A stretch of 64,000 nt of DNA from Marsupella aquatica (GCA_973895155.1 OZ316894.1:8990001-9054000), one strand, 5' to 3'. Positions 1-12,434 are shown, counted from the first letter of the stretch. The notes: generated by a model not told the origin, from the sequence alone. Numbers and translations are program-made.

Positions 1-650
1 AGAGTGTGAGGGAGTCGGGGATGGACCCCACACGTCACTATGTATGTACTCAAGAACCGCTTTGGAACGATGAGTTCCAACACCAAAAGCACGACGACGC
101 TGCTTTCCAAGAATGCAATGCTCACAAAACTCTAATTTACAAGATTGCAAATCAGAAATGAGTCCATTCTTCCGTAAGATAGCCAAACCCTTCTCACTCA
201 TGTGGCCTAGCCGTGAATGCCACAGTTGAGTCATCTCCTCGTGAGACTTGGTTACATTGGCCTCTCCACATACAGTATTGCCTTGTAACACATACAAATT
301 CTTTTGTCTACTCCCCTTCAAAATCACTGTCTCTCCCGACCTGACTTGAAGTTCACCATCAATAACGCTCCATTGATGACCATTTGAATCCAACACACCA
401 AGTGAAATCAAATTCTTACGCATGCCAGGTACATACCTGACTCCGGACACTGTGCGCACAGCGCCATCAAACATTTGAATCTTCACAGACCCAATTCCCT
501 CAATTTGACAGGAGTGATCATTTCCCATCAGAACTGAACCGTTTGAAACAGAGTAAGAACTGAAAAAACTCACGAATGTAACAAATATGAAAAGAGCAAG
601 CACAATCAAGAATCCACACATCATCTGCTCTCCTAGATGACATGCACAGG
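1..650 (-). pseudogene. Copia pol start: protease, GAG-pre-integrase, integrase start
   Basis: The minus-strand translation shows the protease active-site region as W-I-L-D-C-A-C-S-F-H, where copia elements normally have LDSG or LDSA, so the residue after the catalytic Asp is Cys. Downstream are the MGNDHSC and RYVPGMRKNLISLG landmarks, then the H-H-C-C zinc region (LWHSRLGHMSEKG, then FCEHCILGKQ) and the integrase start SDVWGPSPT at the window edge. A frameshift lies between the protease motif and MGNDHSC (about 545-565), so this copy is not translatable as one protein. Confidence 0.85.
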
Positions 651-664
651 GCATACCCCCGGCT

Positions 665-1699
665 TCATAAAACATACTCATCATTGAGTAAATCAGCTTC
701 TCCATCAGCCCTAGCCACATTTGCCGATGAAGTTTCCGCTGCCTTTCCCTTACAGTCTCGCTTGAAGTGTCCAACTTGGTTGCACTTCCAACATGTCACT
801 TGCCTCCTCTGAGGGGATTTACCCTTGGACTTAGATCTGGATTTAGATCTAAACTGGGTTCTACGGTCCCCAGTTGGTCGCTGCATACTCCTCCCACGGT
901 TAACATTGAGGGCAGCACCAGATGATGAAGGCTGTGACGTGATGTGCATCTTCTGCTGAAGATCATCACTAAGCAGAGAACTTACCACGTCATTGTATGA
1001 AATGGTATCCCTATCACGATGCAACAACACTCGTGATAGGGACTGGTAAGATGGAGGCAATGAACTAAGAAGCTGCAGAGCCTTCGTCTCATCATTCAAA
1101 GTCTCCCCAAGGTTTTCCAAGTCAACGACCATGTCGTTGAAAGCATCCACATGGTCTTGCAACTTCGTACCAGATTCCTTCATCCTGAAACTCATCAGTT
1201 TGTAGGAAGTGTAGAGCCAGTTTGACAACTCCTTGCGGTGATACTTGCTCTGCAATTCCGCAAACAAGGACATGCAATCCTTATGTGCACCTAACTGCTT
1301 GATGATGGGAGGCATGAGATAGAGTGTAACACACCACACTCCCTGCTCCTGCATGCGGTCCCATTGTTTCTCATCAACATCGTCTTCACGAGGGCTCAGC
1401 AGTTGGCCCATCCCTGACGCATAAAGCACTCCCTTCACCTGCTTCTCCCATAGCAAGTAGTCAGAGCGCCCATCATACTTTGTCACTTCATACTTGGGTC
1501 CCCCAAGCTTGAAAGTCCCCATCTTCTTCTTTACCGTGAGCTCCGGTAGTAGTACTGCTTCCTCCACCACACGCCGCACCGGTGATGGTATCGGTGTCAC
1601 GTGCTCTTCCTCTTGCTCCTCTCTCTGCCCCTGAAACCTCCGCGGTGATCCTCGTGCTTCAAGTTCCACGTCTTCGAAAAACTCCTCCGAATCACTCAT
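665..1699 (-). CDS. Copia gag polyprotein (UBN2-type, CCHC knuckle)
   Basis: A 344-residue retrotransposon capsid/nucleocapsid protein that would package element RNA into cytoplasmic particles. An acidic N-terminus is followed by the copia capsid region (about residues 65-265), recognisable by W-x5-GVL and the SLPPSYQSL segment. A basic SR/K-rich stretch precedes one zinc knuckle CWKCNQVGHFKRDC (C-x2-C-x4-H-x4-C, near residue 305). The ATG at 1699 is the first in an open frame downstream of the primer site. The frame ends at TGA 667-665 and pol continues in the same frame beyond it, so the stop may be a mutation or a readthrough signal. Confidence 0.9.
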   Translation of the reverse strand: MSDSEEFFEDVELEARGSPRRFQGQREEQEEEHVTPIPSPVRRVVEEAVLLPELTVKKKMGTFKLGGPKYEVTKYDGRSDYLLWEKQVKGVLYASGMGQLLSPREDDVDEKQWDRMQEQGVWCVTLYLMPPIIKQLGAHKDCMSLFAELQSKYHRKELSNWLYTSYKLMSFRMKESGTKLQDHVDAFNDMVVDLENLGETLNDETKALQLLSSLPPSYQSLSRVLLHRDRDTISYNDVVSSLLSDDLQQKMHITSQPSSSGAALNVNRGRSMQRPTGDRRTQFRSKSRSKSKGKSPQRRQVTCWKCNQVGHFKRDCKGKAAETSSANVARADGEADLLNDEYVL

Positions 1700-2838
1700 A
1701 TGAGAAAGTCACAAAAAATGTTGTTTTTCACAACTTCTCAAAAAACTCGAAACTCAACATCGCCGCGTAGCCCACAAAGCTAGGAGTCCAATACTGAAAA
1801 CCAAAATCAAAATCGAAATTTGACGGAAAAGTTATTCAAATTTCGGTCGAGGTGGGTAAAACCTTGGGAAACTCCCCCGTTTTGACCACCTCAGGGAATA
1901 ACCGAAATACCAAGTACAACCCGTTGTCGGAATTGCGATGTGATTGGTGCGCTGCATTGCCAACTTCAATGGCTACGACCTCGCCGAAAAATAACCAAAA
2001 AAGTTACCGTTCGGCGGATGAAATCTTTGTCGGACGATCAAAAAATAGCTCTCTGGTTTTTTGGAATATTCTATGACCCTTGTACAGGCCCTGTGGGAAT
2101 TTTGGAAGAACAATCGAGGGGCTGACATGTGTCCTCGAACCCCCAAAACCCCCTACCACCCTTCGTCGTCGAAATCTGGTCGCGCGCGCAGAAAATACAC
2201 ACGGCAGAATGTACCCCTCGACACCAAACGCAAGATATCTCACTCGGGTTTTGACAAATCAAGATCCGATTTCAGATTTGGAAACTAGACTCCGAGGCGA
2301 TGAAGATCGATATAAGAAGCACCCAAAACGAGGAAAGAACGAGAGAGAAAAAAATTGGTAAAGATGACAGATTTCTCTCAATTGCCATAGCCAATTTCGA
2401 ATCAGTTTTTCAAAGAGAAAAAAATGGTACCTTGTCAACAACGAATGTTGATCAATTGCACTTGGTGCCGTCACCAAGTCCAACAAGGTAATTGATTTTG
2501 CTTAGCCTTCCTCTTTGCATCAAAGAGCCAATCCCGGACTCAAAAACAATCGTCTTGCCTCAATCTCTCCGTTGAGTCAAAACACTTGATGCTTCTCCCT
2601 CCGAGTCGATTGCCAACTTTCTTCACAAAATCCAGAACGACGAAAACTTAGATCTCTCTGCACCATGAGCTCCGTTCAACGATTTCTTCACACCGTTAGA
2701 AAGCTCTTGCCCTGATCTATCCGTTGAGCCCATAAACTCCAAGTTCCATGCGATGGAACTCTGGAAAATCCACCAACACTCAACGCTGGAAAAACCGTCA
2801 TGAAATCCCGTCACGAACACACGTCACCTCCCAAGCAT

Positions 2839-2850
2839 GCTCTGATACCA
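2839..2850 (-). promoter_or_regulatory. Primer binding site (initiator tRNA-Met type)
   Basis: The minus strand reads TGGTATCAGAGC two bases after the LTR end. This is the standard plant copia primer site, complementary to the 3' end of initiator methionine tRNA, and it fixes the orientation and the LTR boundary. Confidence 0.9.
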
Positions 2851-2852
2851 AT

Positions 2853-3273
2853 TGTTGAGCATAGACGACGATCGCAATGGCAAGCCCATGAACCATCCAA
2901 CGCACAATAGTCGACACAAGAGATACGTGGTTCACCTCCTCGAGGCTACGTCCACGGGAACACACAAGAGAGCTTTACTGAACTCTAAGCCCGTCGGCTA
3001 TACCGAGTCTCCACAGTGTAAGCTCTCCCTATCTCTCAAGTGGCTCCATAACAATGAGCCTTGGTTCTACCTCTCCAAGCACACATGCCTCTTATGATAT
3101 AGTGTGCAACTTAGTTGTACCTAACCACATAGTTGTACCTAATCACGTAGTTGTACCTAACCACATAGTTGTACCTAATCACGTAGTTGTACCTAACCAC
3201 ATAGTTGTACCAACCCACGTTGTTGTACCAACCACGTCATACCTAACCTAGACGTAAGAGTAAATACCCAACA
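2853..3273 (-). repeat. 5' LTR of the copia element
   Basis: On the minus strand the sequence starts TGTTGGGTATTTAC and ends CTATGCTCAACA, a TGTTG/CAACA inverted end pair, and is followed two bases later by the primer binding site. It is 421 bp long. Its 3' half closely matches the solo LTR at 57307-57650. Its 5' half holds an 18-bp minisatellite (about 3105-3245) not seen in the solo copy. Confidence 0.88.
3105..3245. repeat. 18-bp minisatellite inside the copia LTR
   Basis: About seven head-to-tail units built on ACCTAACCACATAGTTGT. Alternate units carry CACATAG or CACGTAG, giving a 36-bp higher-order period. The last units diverge. Confidence 0.9.
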
Positions 3274-5035
3274 GGGGGGAGGGGGGATGGGGGGAAAACA
3301 AACTAAGTTAAAACATTCTCTTTCTATGTAGCATCATTTGTGCAACCCCTCCTGGACCCCATGATGCCCCAGGACATTCTTACCCATCTTGCCGCCCTCC
3401 ACTCACTTAACTTACCCTCCCAACAATATCACTACTCAACTCTCACAAGAATATGGACTAAAATGACATCATTGTGGCACCAACAAACATGCACCGAAAA
3501 TAATGACACTCCGCATTCTCATAAAATGACTACATAGATGACATAGTTGGAACACCAACACTTCCGCAACAATCACACGAACACTACAATAGCAAGCACT
3601 CAAAATGATAATTGACTTTCAGAACCACAATACAATTGCAATGACAACCCAACCACAAGCACAACACAATTGCAACAATAATTGTGCACTGCATTATTTG
3701 ACATAGGGCCCAAAAGTTCACAGTGCGTCCACCACACTTAATTCTTTTTCTCAACTACTTCCTCCACAAAATCTTTTGCAAGGTGGGAGGGGGCCATGGC
3801 CCCCACCCAAGTGGTTCTCCCATTTCCTTTACATGACTTGGAATTAGATTTTTTACCCCAAAGCTCATAAGTGTCTCTTGCTCATAAGTGGATCATTTTT
3901 CTTTGCCTGCACCTCTATTTGCTGATACATAAGTTTGCTTGCCTAAGTTCAATTTTGTGTCTCTTCTCTCCTTTGAGTATTTTGATTTTCTGTCTTGCCT
4001 CACACATCATTACTCTACTCCTTGCTCAGCCTCTCACCCCAACTCCAGGTGCAAGTTTTCTTGCATTGGGCTCCCTTCTTCTGTGGGGTCCAAGATCTCC
4101 TAGCCTCCCTCACCTCGCCCCACACTTCTCCCCTTAGTTGGAATCTTGGCAATTGTTGTGATTGACAATACTACTAAATCTAGTATTACAACAATCTTTC
4201 CACAAATACAACACTTCCCTTCAACAAATTTCTTTTTTGAAACATTTTCACCTTGGATTGAAAACATTTTCTCTTAACAACATTTTCTCTCAACTACTTA
4301 GTTAGTGTATATCTCACTTCTCAATTTCTCTCACCTATACATTTCTTCCTCTCCTTGACACCCTTTTTTCACATTGATATCTTTTTTCCACCCAAACTGT
4401 AAGTATGACCAGGATCACACATAACATGCCTGAACAACTACATTGCAAAGCTTATATGTTTTTGTGTCACCTTGACATCTTTTCTTGCGATGACTCTTTT
4501 TCTCATCTGGCCATTTTACTCACATTTACATTCCTATCTCACCACAACATTTTTTCGCTCTCAACTACTTACTTAGTGTACATCTCACTTCTCAATTTCT
4601 CTCACCTCTACATTTCTTTCTCTCCTTGACACCCTTTTTTCACATTGATATCTTTTTTCTCACCCGAACTGTATGACCAGGATCACACATAACATGCCTG
4701 AACAACTACATTGGAAAACTTATATATTTTTTGCGTCACCTTGACATCTTTTCTTACCTTGACTCTTTTTCTCATCTTGCCATTTTACTCTCATTGACAT
4801 TTCTATCTCACCACAACATTTTTTCACACCCCTCGACATCTTTTGCTCTCCTTCACATTTTTTTCTCTCCTCAAGATCTTTTCTCACTTGGCTTGACATT
4901 CTTTAGTATACATATGTCAGATACCAAAGGAGACTATTCACAACGAGTATATAACTTTGTGCCCAAAGAGTGCTTATCCTTTACCTAAGTCGGATACCAA
5001 AGGAGAGTCACAACGAGTATTTTGTTTAGGGGCTC
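3274..5035. repeat. CT-rich degenerate array, TTGACATCTTTT family
   Basis: No gene is seen. From about 4230 onward the plus strand is a loose array of units like CTTGACATCTTTTCTCAC, with an imperfect ~300-bp duplication (about 4280-4510 and 4550-4780). The first half (3300-3740) is rich in ACAA/AATGAC words, as in the dispersed repeats at 35.5-36.2 kb and (inverted) 46.2-46.7 kb, so it is probably a decayed copy of the same family. No Helitron-type end is recognisable in this copy. Confidence 0.6.
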
Positions 5036-5109
5036 TCAACTCTGCACTATGAATTGGACAGCCAGGATGAAGAATTGTACAGACTTTGATCTGCGTCGTC
5101 GATTGCGTC

Positions 5110-5592
5110 GCTGCTCTCGTCCTTTTCGCTTTTCGGAGCTTCCTCGGAGACAGACAATTTTCGAGCTGCGGCTCTCCTCCTTTCGCTCCAGGGAGCTTCC
5201 TTGAGAGAGACAATTTTCAAGCCGCTGCTCTCCTCTCGTCGCTTTTCCGAGCTTCCTTGAGAGAGAATTTTTTTTAGGCGCTGCTCTCCTCTGGTCGCTT
5301 TTTGGAGCTAGAGACAATTTTTGAGCAGCTACTCTCAGCTGTTCGCTTTTTGGAGCTACAATTTTCAAGCCACTGCTCTCCTCTGTTCGCTCTTGGGAGC
5401 TTCCTCGAGAGAGACAATATTCAAGCCGCTGCTCTCCTCTGTTCGCTTTTTGGAGCTTCACGAAGAAAAAGTATTTTCCAGCTGCTGCTCTCCTCTGTTC
5501 GCTTTTCGGAGCTTCCTTGAGAGAGACAATTTTTGAGCCGCTGCTCCTCTGTTCGCTTTTTTGGAGCTTCCTTGAGAAAGGCAATTTGCAAG
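5110..5592. repeat. 55-58-bp minisatellite
   Basis: About eight imperfect head-to-tail copies of a unit containing GCTGCTCTCCTCTGTTCGCT followed by TTTTTGGAGCTTCCTTGAGA. Successive GCTGCTCTCC starts fall near 5224, 5281, 5372, 5428, 5484 and 5539. The repeats leave a long minus-strand frame open (5584-5036), which I attribute to repeat periodicity and not to a gene. Confidence 0.85.
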
Positions 5593-7687
5593 CATCAATG
5601 GATTGTACCTTTGATTAATGTCGATGCTGCCGCGCGGAACTTTCCCTTGATCACAACTGTATGACGCGCGGGGTAAGAATGTTTATCGGTGGTCGGAAGA
5701 GCACTTTTGACTTTGTTTGCTTTCTGCCGGGAGTGAATATTTAAAGTAACACACCAATGGAGAGTGACCATCACGCGTCCACCATTACCTTTACTCTGGG
5801 ATTGCATATCTGCGCACCTTCTCTCTCGACAGGATCGAGCTGTCCGTGGCGAAAGTCGAAAGACTCCTTTCCGCGATTGCTTGGGAGATTCCTGGCTTTA
5901 GAAATTGTATTTTTGGAATATAGAGGCATTCCCTGTCAAATCTCACGGCAAATCGTTCTCCTTTCAGCTGGCTGCAGGACGCGTCGTCATCGTTTCGTAC
6001 AGTTGGTGCGTTGTGCAGTGGACGCAAATTGCTCTGCATCTTTGTACCGCTCGGCACCAAAGGTGTTCCCCATGGCTGTCACGATCGCAGAAAGCACAGT
6101 CTGAGGCTCAGTTTGTCCCAAAGTGACATGCAACCTCTCGGCGATCTGTTACTCGTACGCGTAGAGGCGAATGGACCACATTTAGTCATTCGGCAAGAAA
6201 GGGATCCAGTCTGACCGTGAACATTTCCGTGAAGGAAGAAGCAAAAGAAGCTGATGAATTCTGCACGAAGGTGCGAGCTGAGGTTTGTCACCCTGTGCTT
6301 TGCTGTTGCTTTTGGTTCTCATGGAATGTTCAAGGGAGATATTCACTGGTAGATTTAAAGCTATGAGGGCCAATGTACGACTGCTCCAGGATCTGATTGG
6401 CACACAAGACAATTTGTGTGATGATGCGATTCCATGGAGAGAGCCTGTGGGCAAGCCAGGCAAATCATTTGCCGCGTATCACAAAATTCGGAGAGGGGAG
6501 TTGAGATTTGCATTGCCTTCCCATTGTAAGAGCATGACTACGGCGTAGCCGTCATGTGTTCGGTACGCCTTATTTGCTGGATCATTTAGCAGGCCAACGC
6601 AGCCTTCGCCAGAGTGAATCACACTACTCCACCGCTAGGCTCGCTCTGTAGGCCACGTTGACCACAGCAACAAAACGTGGCATCATTTACTTGCTTCTGC
6701 TCATTCGGGCAATTCTGTGACGTCCTATGAAGTATGAACAATGTCCAGAACGCGAAAAGCAACACGAGTTTGAGCAGAATCTTCCGATGTTGCCAAATTC
6801 AAGTCAACAGGGCCAATTCAAGGCGAACTTGGCTAGAACCGGAAGTCGATCTGATACGCTGTGCATCTTATATGATAGGCTTTGCATTCTCCTCTGAGTT
6901 CCGGAAGTAAGACTTGCTGATCTGATTACTGATATTCCCTGAGAAAGCCGAAGTGAGCGACGTTTTATTAATTGATTCATATGACATTCTGTTGATAAGC
7001 AGGGATTCTGTTCACGGAAACAATCCAAAACAATATCCAGGAGCATCTCCTTCAGACGAAACGTAGCGTTGAGGATGCTCTGAGTGCATGACTGTGGAGC
7101 GCCGAAGCAAGGTTTTACTTCAACGGCGGCTGAGGTACATTCTCTACGATCGGAAGCAAGACACTACCACGCGGTAATTAGCATTGAGGTTTTCCATTTA
7201 CTTGAGTATCCGCATTCCACATATCACAGTGTCCCATGTTTCCCTGAATGCACACTACCTTCGAGGCACAGTCAAGCAGCAGAGCATGCAGTGACATAAT
7301 CCTTCGAGGAACATTCAACCAACATTAAAACAACAGGACATGCGGTGAATGTCTGTCAATTGTGATCAATGTGGCATGTAAAACTTTTGACCGTTTTGTA
7401 GCTTCTGTTAACGTGTTTCGCAATGCTTTCTCGTCAGACTGAACTAATTTGGTTTTGAACTAAAGTCTTCTTTGAAAATTAGGACTGGCACGGATACCAG
7501 TAACTTCACTTCATTTGATAGCTTACAGTATTCAGTAATATTTTGGATGAATTTACCGAAAGGCCGAACTTTGCTGCAAGTGCGTAGCTTCAGTAGTCTA
7601 CGCCTGAAGGCTGTGGAAACAGGGAAGCTTTTCTCATTATCATCATCGCGAGGAAGGATAGAGAAAGGGGCGCCTACTTACTAAACA
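5593..7687. other. Intergenic region and probable lipase promoter/leader
   Basis: Two kilobases with no coding region I can support on either strand; all open frames are under 120 residues and match nothing I recognise. The part nearest 7688 presumably holds the lipase promoter and 5' leader, but I see no clear TATA box. Confidence 0.4.
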
Positions 7688-10122
7688 ATGGATGAAATTG
7701 CTTCCACGAGTGGGAAGCAGATGCAGGTTAATGGCGTGAACCCCTCCGGTGAAATCGAGCTCCAAGCTCCGAACGACGGAATCAATGGGCAGGTGGCAGA
7801 GTCTCGACAGCAGGAGAACGGGAACTCAAATCCCAGGGGCCCAGAGAGTCAGATTCCGGCTCAGCCTTTGTCTAGAAAGAAGACTAGGAAGGAGAAGAGA
7901 CTCGAAAGTTGGGCCTTAACTGAACCTGGGCCAAATCTGTGCAGAACGTGTGGAGTTGGCTCCTGCTGTTGCTGGAACGGGTCGATGGACTCAATTGGTT
8001 GCCCGCTGGCTTCGCAGTCCGATGTTTTTGAGATTCTTCACCACTCCAGGCTAGTGAGTAGGGTCATCCATGGAAATTGCTCAACGTATACATAGCTTTG
8101 AGACAAGAGGTTGACATTCAATAGGTCCAAGCAGACATGAGAAAAATGGATGGATTTTGTCAGATCCCTGTCCCAGTTAGAGAGAATTATAACTGAGGGA
8201 GACGAGTATAGATGACCCTTCGTCAGGGAGAAGATGGATGACTTTGGAGGCATTAAATTTTGCTAGCACTCATTTCTCGCGTGTTACTCGGTTTGGCGAG
8301 GAGTCCACCGGAGTTGAGTAACACGCAAGCCCATTGTTGAGGTATGCGGGTTTGTTTGTTTCCGCAAGCAGCATTTTCTGTTGCGTTGTAGACTTCTAAA
8401 CTTCTCTCATGATTGCTGGTCAGGTGTTGGGGGCCTATGGGACTGATGTTGATGATCTGGAGAAGCTTATAAAAGAGCAGTATCCGAAATTTAGCAAGCA
8501 TACCGTGGTCAGGTTTGAATGTGTGGGACAAAATAACTGTCCACCATTTTTTATATCTACTGACGATGAAAGGCGGGAGGTGGCCTTGTATATGAGGGGA
8601 TTGAACCTTCGTCACAAAGCTGATTACATTGCATTGATGTCTAATCGCAAGCGCGAGCAGGTCAGACTTCAGAGCTGTATGGCACCTTTCTCAAATATAT
8701 TGTACCTTTCGTGTCAAAGGTGGACCTGACGGGTTTGCAGTTTTCTCGTTGTGCAAGTATTTGGGCCATAGTACAGGACTTAGGACAGTTTCCTTGACGG
8801 GCGATGCCCATCTCCCAGTCTCCAGCCTTGTCTTTCTCACTTAATTTTCAGCGATTTATAATGTTCTTGAAAATTAAATTCGGGTCCCGTCCTCTGTTTC
8901 CTGGGAGTTACCACTTTCAAGCTATACGAGCATCAGCCATGGTAGTTTGTTGAGTTGTTAATTGACCGAAACTTTTCGTATATGTGACCAGGCTTTCCGT
9001 GATGGCTACCTTCATGAGGGCATGGGTAAGGCTGCAGAGTGGTGTTTGGCGCACGTAGTACCTGACGTCAAGGAACAACTGTTGACGCACGAAGGGTATG
9101 GGCAAGGTTATAGTTATAGTTATAAGGATAATTTAATTTTCCTTCTTTCCATAGGCTGAGAAATACGATAGCTTATCGCTGTAGTTGTCTTGCACAGGTA
9201 CCGTCTGACGTTGGTAGGACATTCCTTAGGAGCTGGAGTATGTTCAATCCTGACTGCCTTAATATTGGAGGATCGAGCTGCCGTGGGTGGAATTGATCCA
9301 CATCTAATTCGAGCCTATGCCATTGCACCTCCTCGTGTTCTGTCCCTAAATTTAGCCAAAAGATATGCTCCAAATATCTACAGTGTCGTCTATCAGGCAA
9401 GTGTCTTTATTTTCCAAGTTATGAAGATTCGAGCTCGACTGGAAGTTTGTAAGATCAGTATGCAGTCGAATATCTACGAAGCAGTTTCTCATCAGTGTTT
9501 CTTGGCTGAGTTAGCAGGATGACTTTTTGGCAAGAATCTCAACTGCATCAGTCAAGAGGGTGTTTGTTGGAGCCTTTGCCTTGTAAGGAACTATCCTCTA
9601 TTGCCGGTGATGTTGAAGACGGTATTTGAATTTCATATTGCGAGAAGATAGATGGACAGTTTCAATGCTCACCTTGTCGTCTGATTTGTGGTCATCTCTA
9701 CAGGACAGGTTTTGTTCTCTTCCTTTATTGGTTAAGACAACAAATACTGAAGAAGCCTATCTCGGATGTATACCGCTTGTATCCACCTGGACAAATCTTA
9801 CATGTTGTGTACAGACAGCCTGGTGTCTATCATGAGATGCCCATTCAAGTACGACTGGTAGATTCTGCGGAAGGTCGATTTGAGAGAGTCGTCTTGACCT
9901 CGTCTGGGACAGCCATGGACCACTCTGTTCTAAAATTGACAAAACACTTGAAGGTTTGCGACACCGTCATTATGTGCAACAAAGATAGGATAATACTTCC
10001 ACGTATCTTAAGTTGAAAACTTTCAATATGTATGGTGCAGTTGGCAAATACTTATTATCTGAAAAAATTATCTGATTTTGCAGACTTATGACTGGCCACC
10101 AGAGTTTCGAGATAAGATTTGA
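7688..10122 (+). CDS. Class-3 lipase, diacylglycerol-lipase-like
   Basis: Predicted serine hydrolase of 419 residues cleaving acyl esters such as diacylglycerol. Exons: 7688-8053, 8424-8660, 8992-9095, 9198-9396, 9518-9582, 9704-9953, 10084-10122; phases all agree. The nucleophile elbow GHSLGAG puts the catalytic Ser at about residue 245. DDFLAR (about 303-308) supplies the family Asp and MDHSVL (His 397) the general base. A hydrophobic run (about 315-334) could be a membrane helix. The N-terminal 110 residues are polar and low complexity, with a Cys-rich CRTCGVGSCCCW patch. The ATG at 7688 follows AAACA in an open frame and I saw no upstream exon. Exon 4 ends in a GC donor. The order of motifs matches plant class-3 lipases related to animal sn-1 diacylglycerol lipases; the substrate is inferred. 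Confidence 0.9.
9397..9517 (+). other. GC-AG intron in the lipase gene
   Basis: Exon 4 ends TATCAG and the intron starts GCAAGT, closing with TTAGCAG before GATGAC. Splicing here joins VVYQ to DDFLAR, the conserved order in the family, while no GT donor nearby restores it. Confidence 0.85.
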
Positions 10123-12434
10123 TTCTGTTATCGTATGATAGAAAGGCTACCACTACCCAGCTCTCATGGGGTGCAACCTCAAAGAAATTGTATCAGAACC
10201 ACTCATCGATTCCTGGATAACGACAAAGTATATCTGCTAGTCGTTGAATTTTTCTAGCCAAATGTGGACATGATGTTAAAATCATACCGCAAATCACGGA
10301 GATTTTGAATTTTTCGGCTATAAAGACTGTGTATTTACGACAACAGCATTCAGCACACAGAGGCCTTGAGAATTCGGAAACAAAATTATGATGTCGGTAG
10401 TGCCACGATAAATAGAGCTATGACATTTCTGTTACGGTGCTCAACATGTTACGGACAAGGAGATGCTTGTGGGGGTCTTTGCTCTCTAGAAGTTGCTCTC
10501 TAGAAGTCTTTGCTCTCTAGAGTCCTATGCAACACCTCTCGTCGCCACATGATCGTGATTACATTCATGGATAGTTGTTATTGGAAGGGTTCCAAGGTTC
10601 TGGACACAAAGCACGGTTCTTCGTTGACTGGTTTTTTGGGACTCGAAATCAACTACACCAGGTTCAGCCTAATTTATAAAGGCAATTTAAGCTTGTAATT
10701 GTTTTCAGTTGATTGTAAAGATATTGATGCCAATGCATGTCTAATAAGTGCCACATGTTAATCACCAGTGAGCATATTTTGTGCAAGGGGCCTTTTACCC
10801 ACCTGACCAGACTTTGTCATCTGCGTCTCCTTTTTTTCTTGAATCTCTAGCAAGTACCATCTGTCTACCGTCCAATGTAGGTTGATCTATGATTTCAACA
10901 CGACGCCTTCATGACTTGAAGCAATAGTTGACTTCATCCATGACCATCAAAACTGTACGATCATCTCTCGTTAGAGGTAAGCTTACTAATTCATCAGCCA
11001 GGGTTATACATATTGAACTTAATTAACACAAGCAGCCATGGTTTAGAACAAAGGAGCTGGGAACAGAGATAGATAACAGCTTTATCACAAGCAAGGTGCA
11101 AGAGTTTGGAACTTTAAGTACGATTGTCCATGCATGATGGAAGAATGGTGGCGAACGCCAGCAACACGTTAATGAGTGATAACAACAAAGCTGACAGAGC
11201 TCGCGGCTGGCCAGTGATCCATTCAGCATATCTCATCAAAAGCGAAGTGATATGGTATGGCAGTGGACATATATGATTAGTGGCAATGTATCTGTATAGT
11301 TTTACACGTCTCGGCGTTTGAATTCTAAGGTATCCTGTATTACATGCTGCTTGAATTTGACAGTATTTGAACGGTAGGAGCAATTTTACACCGATTCTCT
11401 CAATTCACTTACCTTCCTTTGGGGTAAGACGCGCAGGTTAACACAAACAGAGTCATTCCCAACACAAGGCAAAGAACAGAGTAGATGATAAGATCTCTGA
11501 CGATCAACACAACCCAATTTCACATATATAACAGTTGCATGATCAGTCAAGACAAGGAAGGGCATATGCGTTAGGAAAGTAGAAGTAAATTCCATCTGAA
11601 ATACCACGCTTTTTCAAACAGAGAGCGTGTTTCTTTGCTCCAAAATAATTGTGTCCAGATTGAACGCGAGGCATTTATGATCTGGGAGTTCAGGCTCAAT
11701 TGCCGAATAGAAGCAAACTTTCACAAAAGAGGCTTCCGCATGGGTCAGAACTAGTGCCCAAAGAACCTTCATGTTTAGGAACCCCCGACATAGGAGGCAG
11801 ACGTTTAGGCAGAGAACCTCTTCTTCGGACATCGAAAAGCGGAGATCAAATTTACAGTATTGTCAACTAGTATCATACTAGAATACATAACCAAATGCCT
11901 TCGGAGGTCTAAGAGGGAACCTATGAACCGAAAACCCTAATCGCCTTTCTTCCTGAACGAGCATCTTGCCGTCAACCTTAGCCTGTTTAACTATGATAGT
12001 TACAACCGAGACCGTTCATGCACCTAAAAGTTTTACTCTGGCCCTCAATGGTGAAGCCAGTTCCCTGTCCGATTTTGAAGAACGTTTTTGTTACAACTTT
12101 TGAGCTTTCAATGGCTTGGATTTAACACAGTACCGTCTGTCCAAGGTTGTTTGTCCCGGTATGGAAGCAACAGGGCGTCAACTGTCATGTCTCTCTCCTT
12201 CCCCAAAATTGAAATGGGCATAGACAAGTTTTCAATATCCAATCCTTTCCGCCCCCAGCCTAACCGTGAGAGCTTCTTGTACCCATAGGCAATGCTGAAC
12301 ATGCCAATCCCAACGAATCCTGTATTTCGTTATTGGCCATTTCCTTTTGGGGAGCCGAACCTTTGGACGAGTCGTTTACTGAGCAGGAAAAAGTATGGCC
12401 ATGATCGAGTTCTCCTGCCCCAGTTTACACAATT
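10123..12434. other. Intergenic; possible unresolved minus-strand gene at 11.0-11.8 kb
   Basis: No feature supported with confidence. At 10487-10521 there are three short repeats of TTGCTCTCTAGAAG. On the minus strand, about 11510-11414 encodes a strongly hydrophobic stretch (VVLIVRDLIIYSVLCLVLG) followed by a good GTAAGT donor, so a small membrane-protein gene with introns is possible. I could not join exons into a recognisable protein. Confidence 0.3.

Larger units (their letters stand above)
1..3273 (-). mobile_element. Ty1/copia LTR retrotransposon, 5' part, cut by window edge
   Basis: Read on the minus strand the order is LTR (3273-2853), primer binding site (2850-2839), a leader of about 1.1 kb, gag (1699-665), then protease and the pre-integrase/integrase start running off position 1. 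This is the copia order (integrase before reverse transcriptase). The element is decayed: an in-frame TGA separates gag from pol, and pol shifts frame near position 560. The second LTR and one target duplication lie outside the window. The leader (1700-2838) contains only short open frames and I see no gene in it. Confidence 0.9.

Noticed and set aside
5036-5584. 182-codon minus-strand open frame
   Set aside because: Lies wholly in a 55-58-bp minisatellite; its residues follow the repeat period and no domain is recognisable.
11386-11832. Possible membrane-protein gene on the minus strand
   Set aside because: A hydrophobic stretch and one good donor are present, but exons could not be joined to a recognisable protein.
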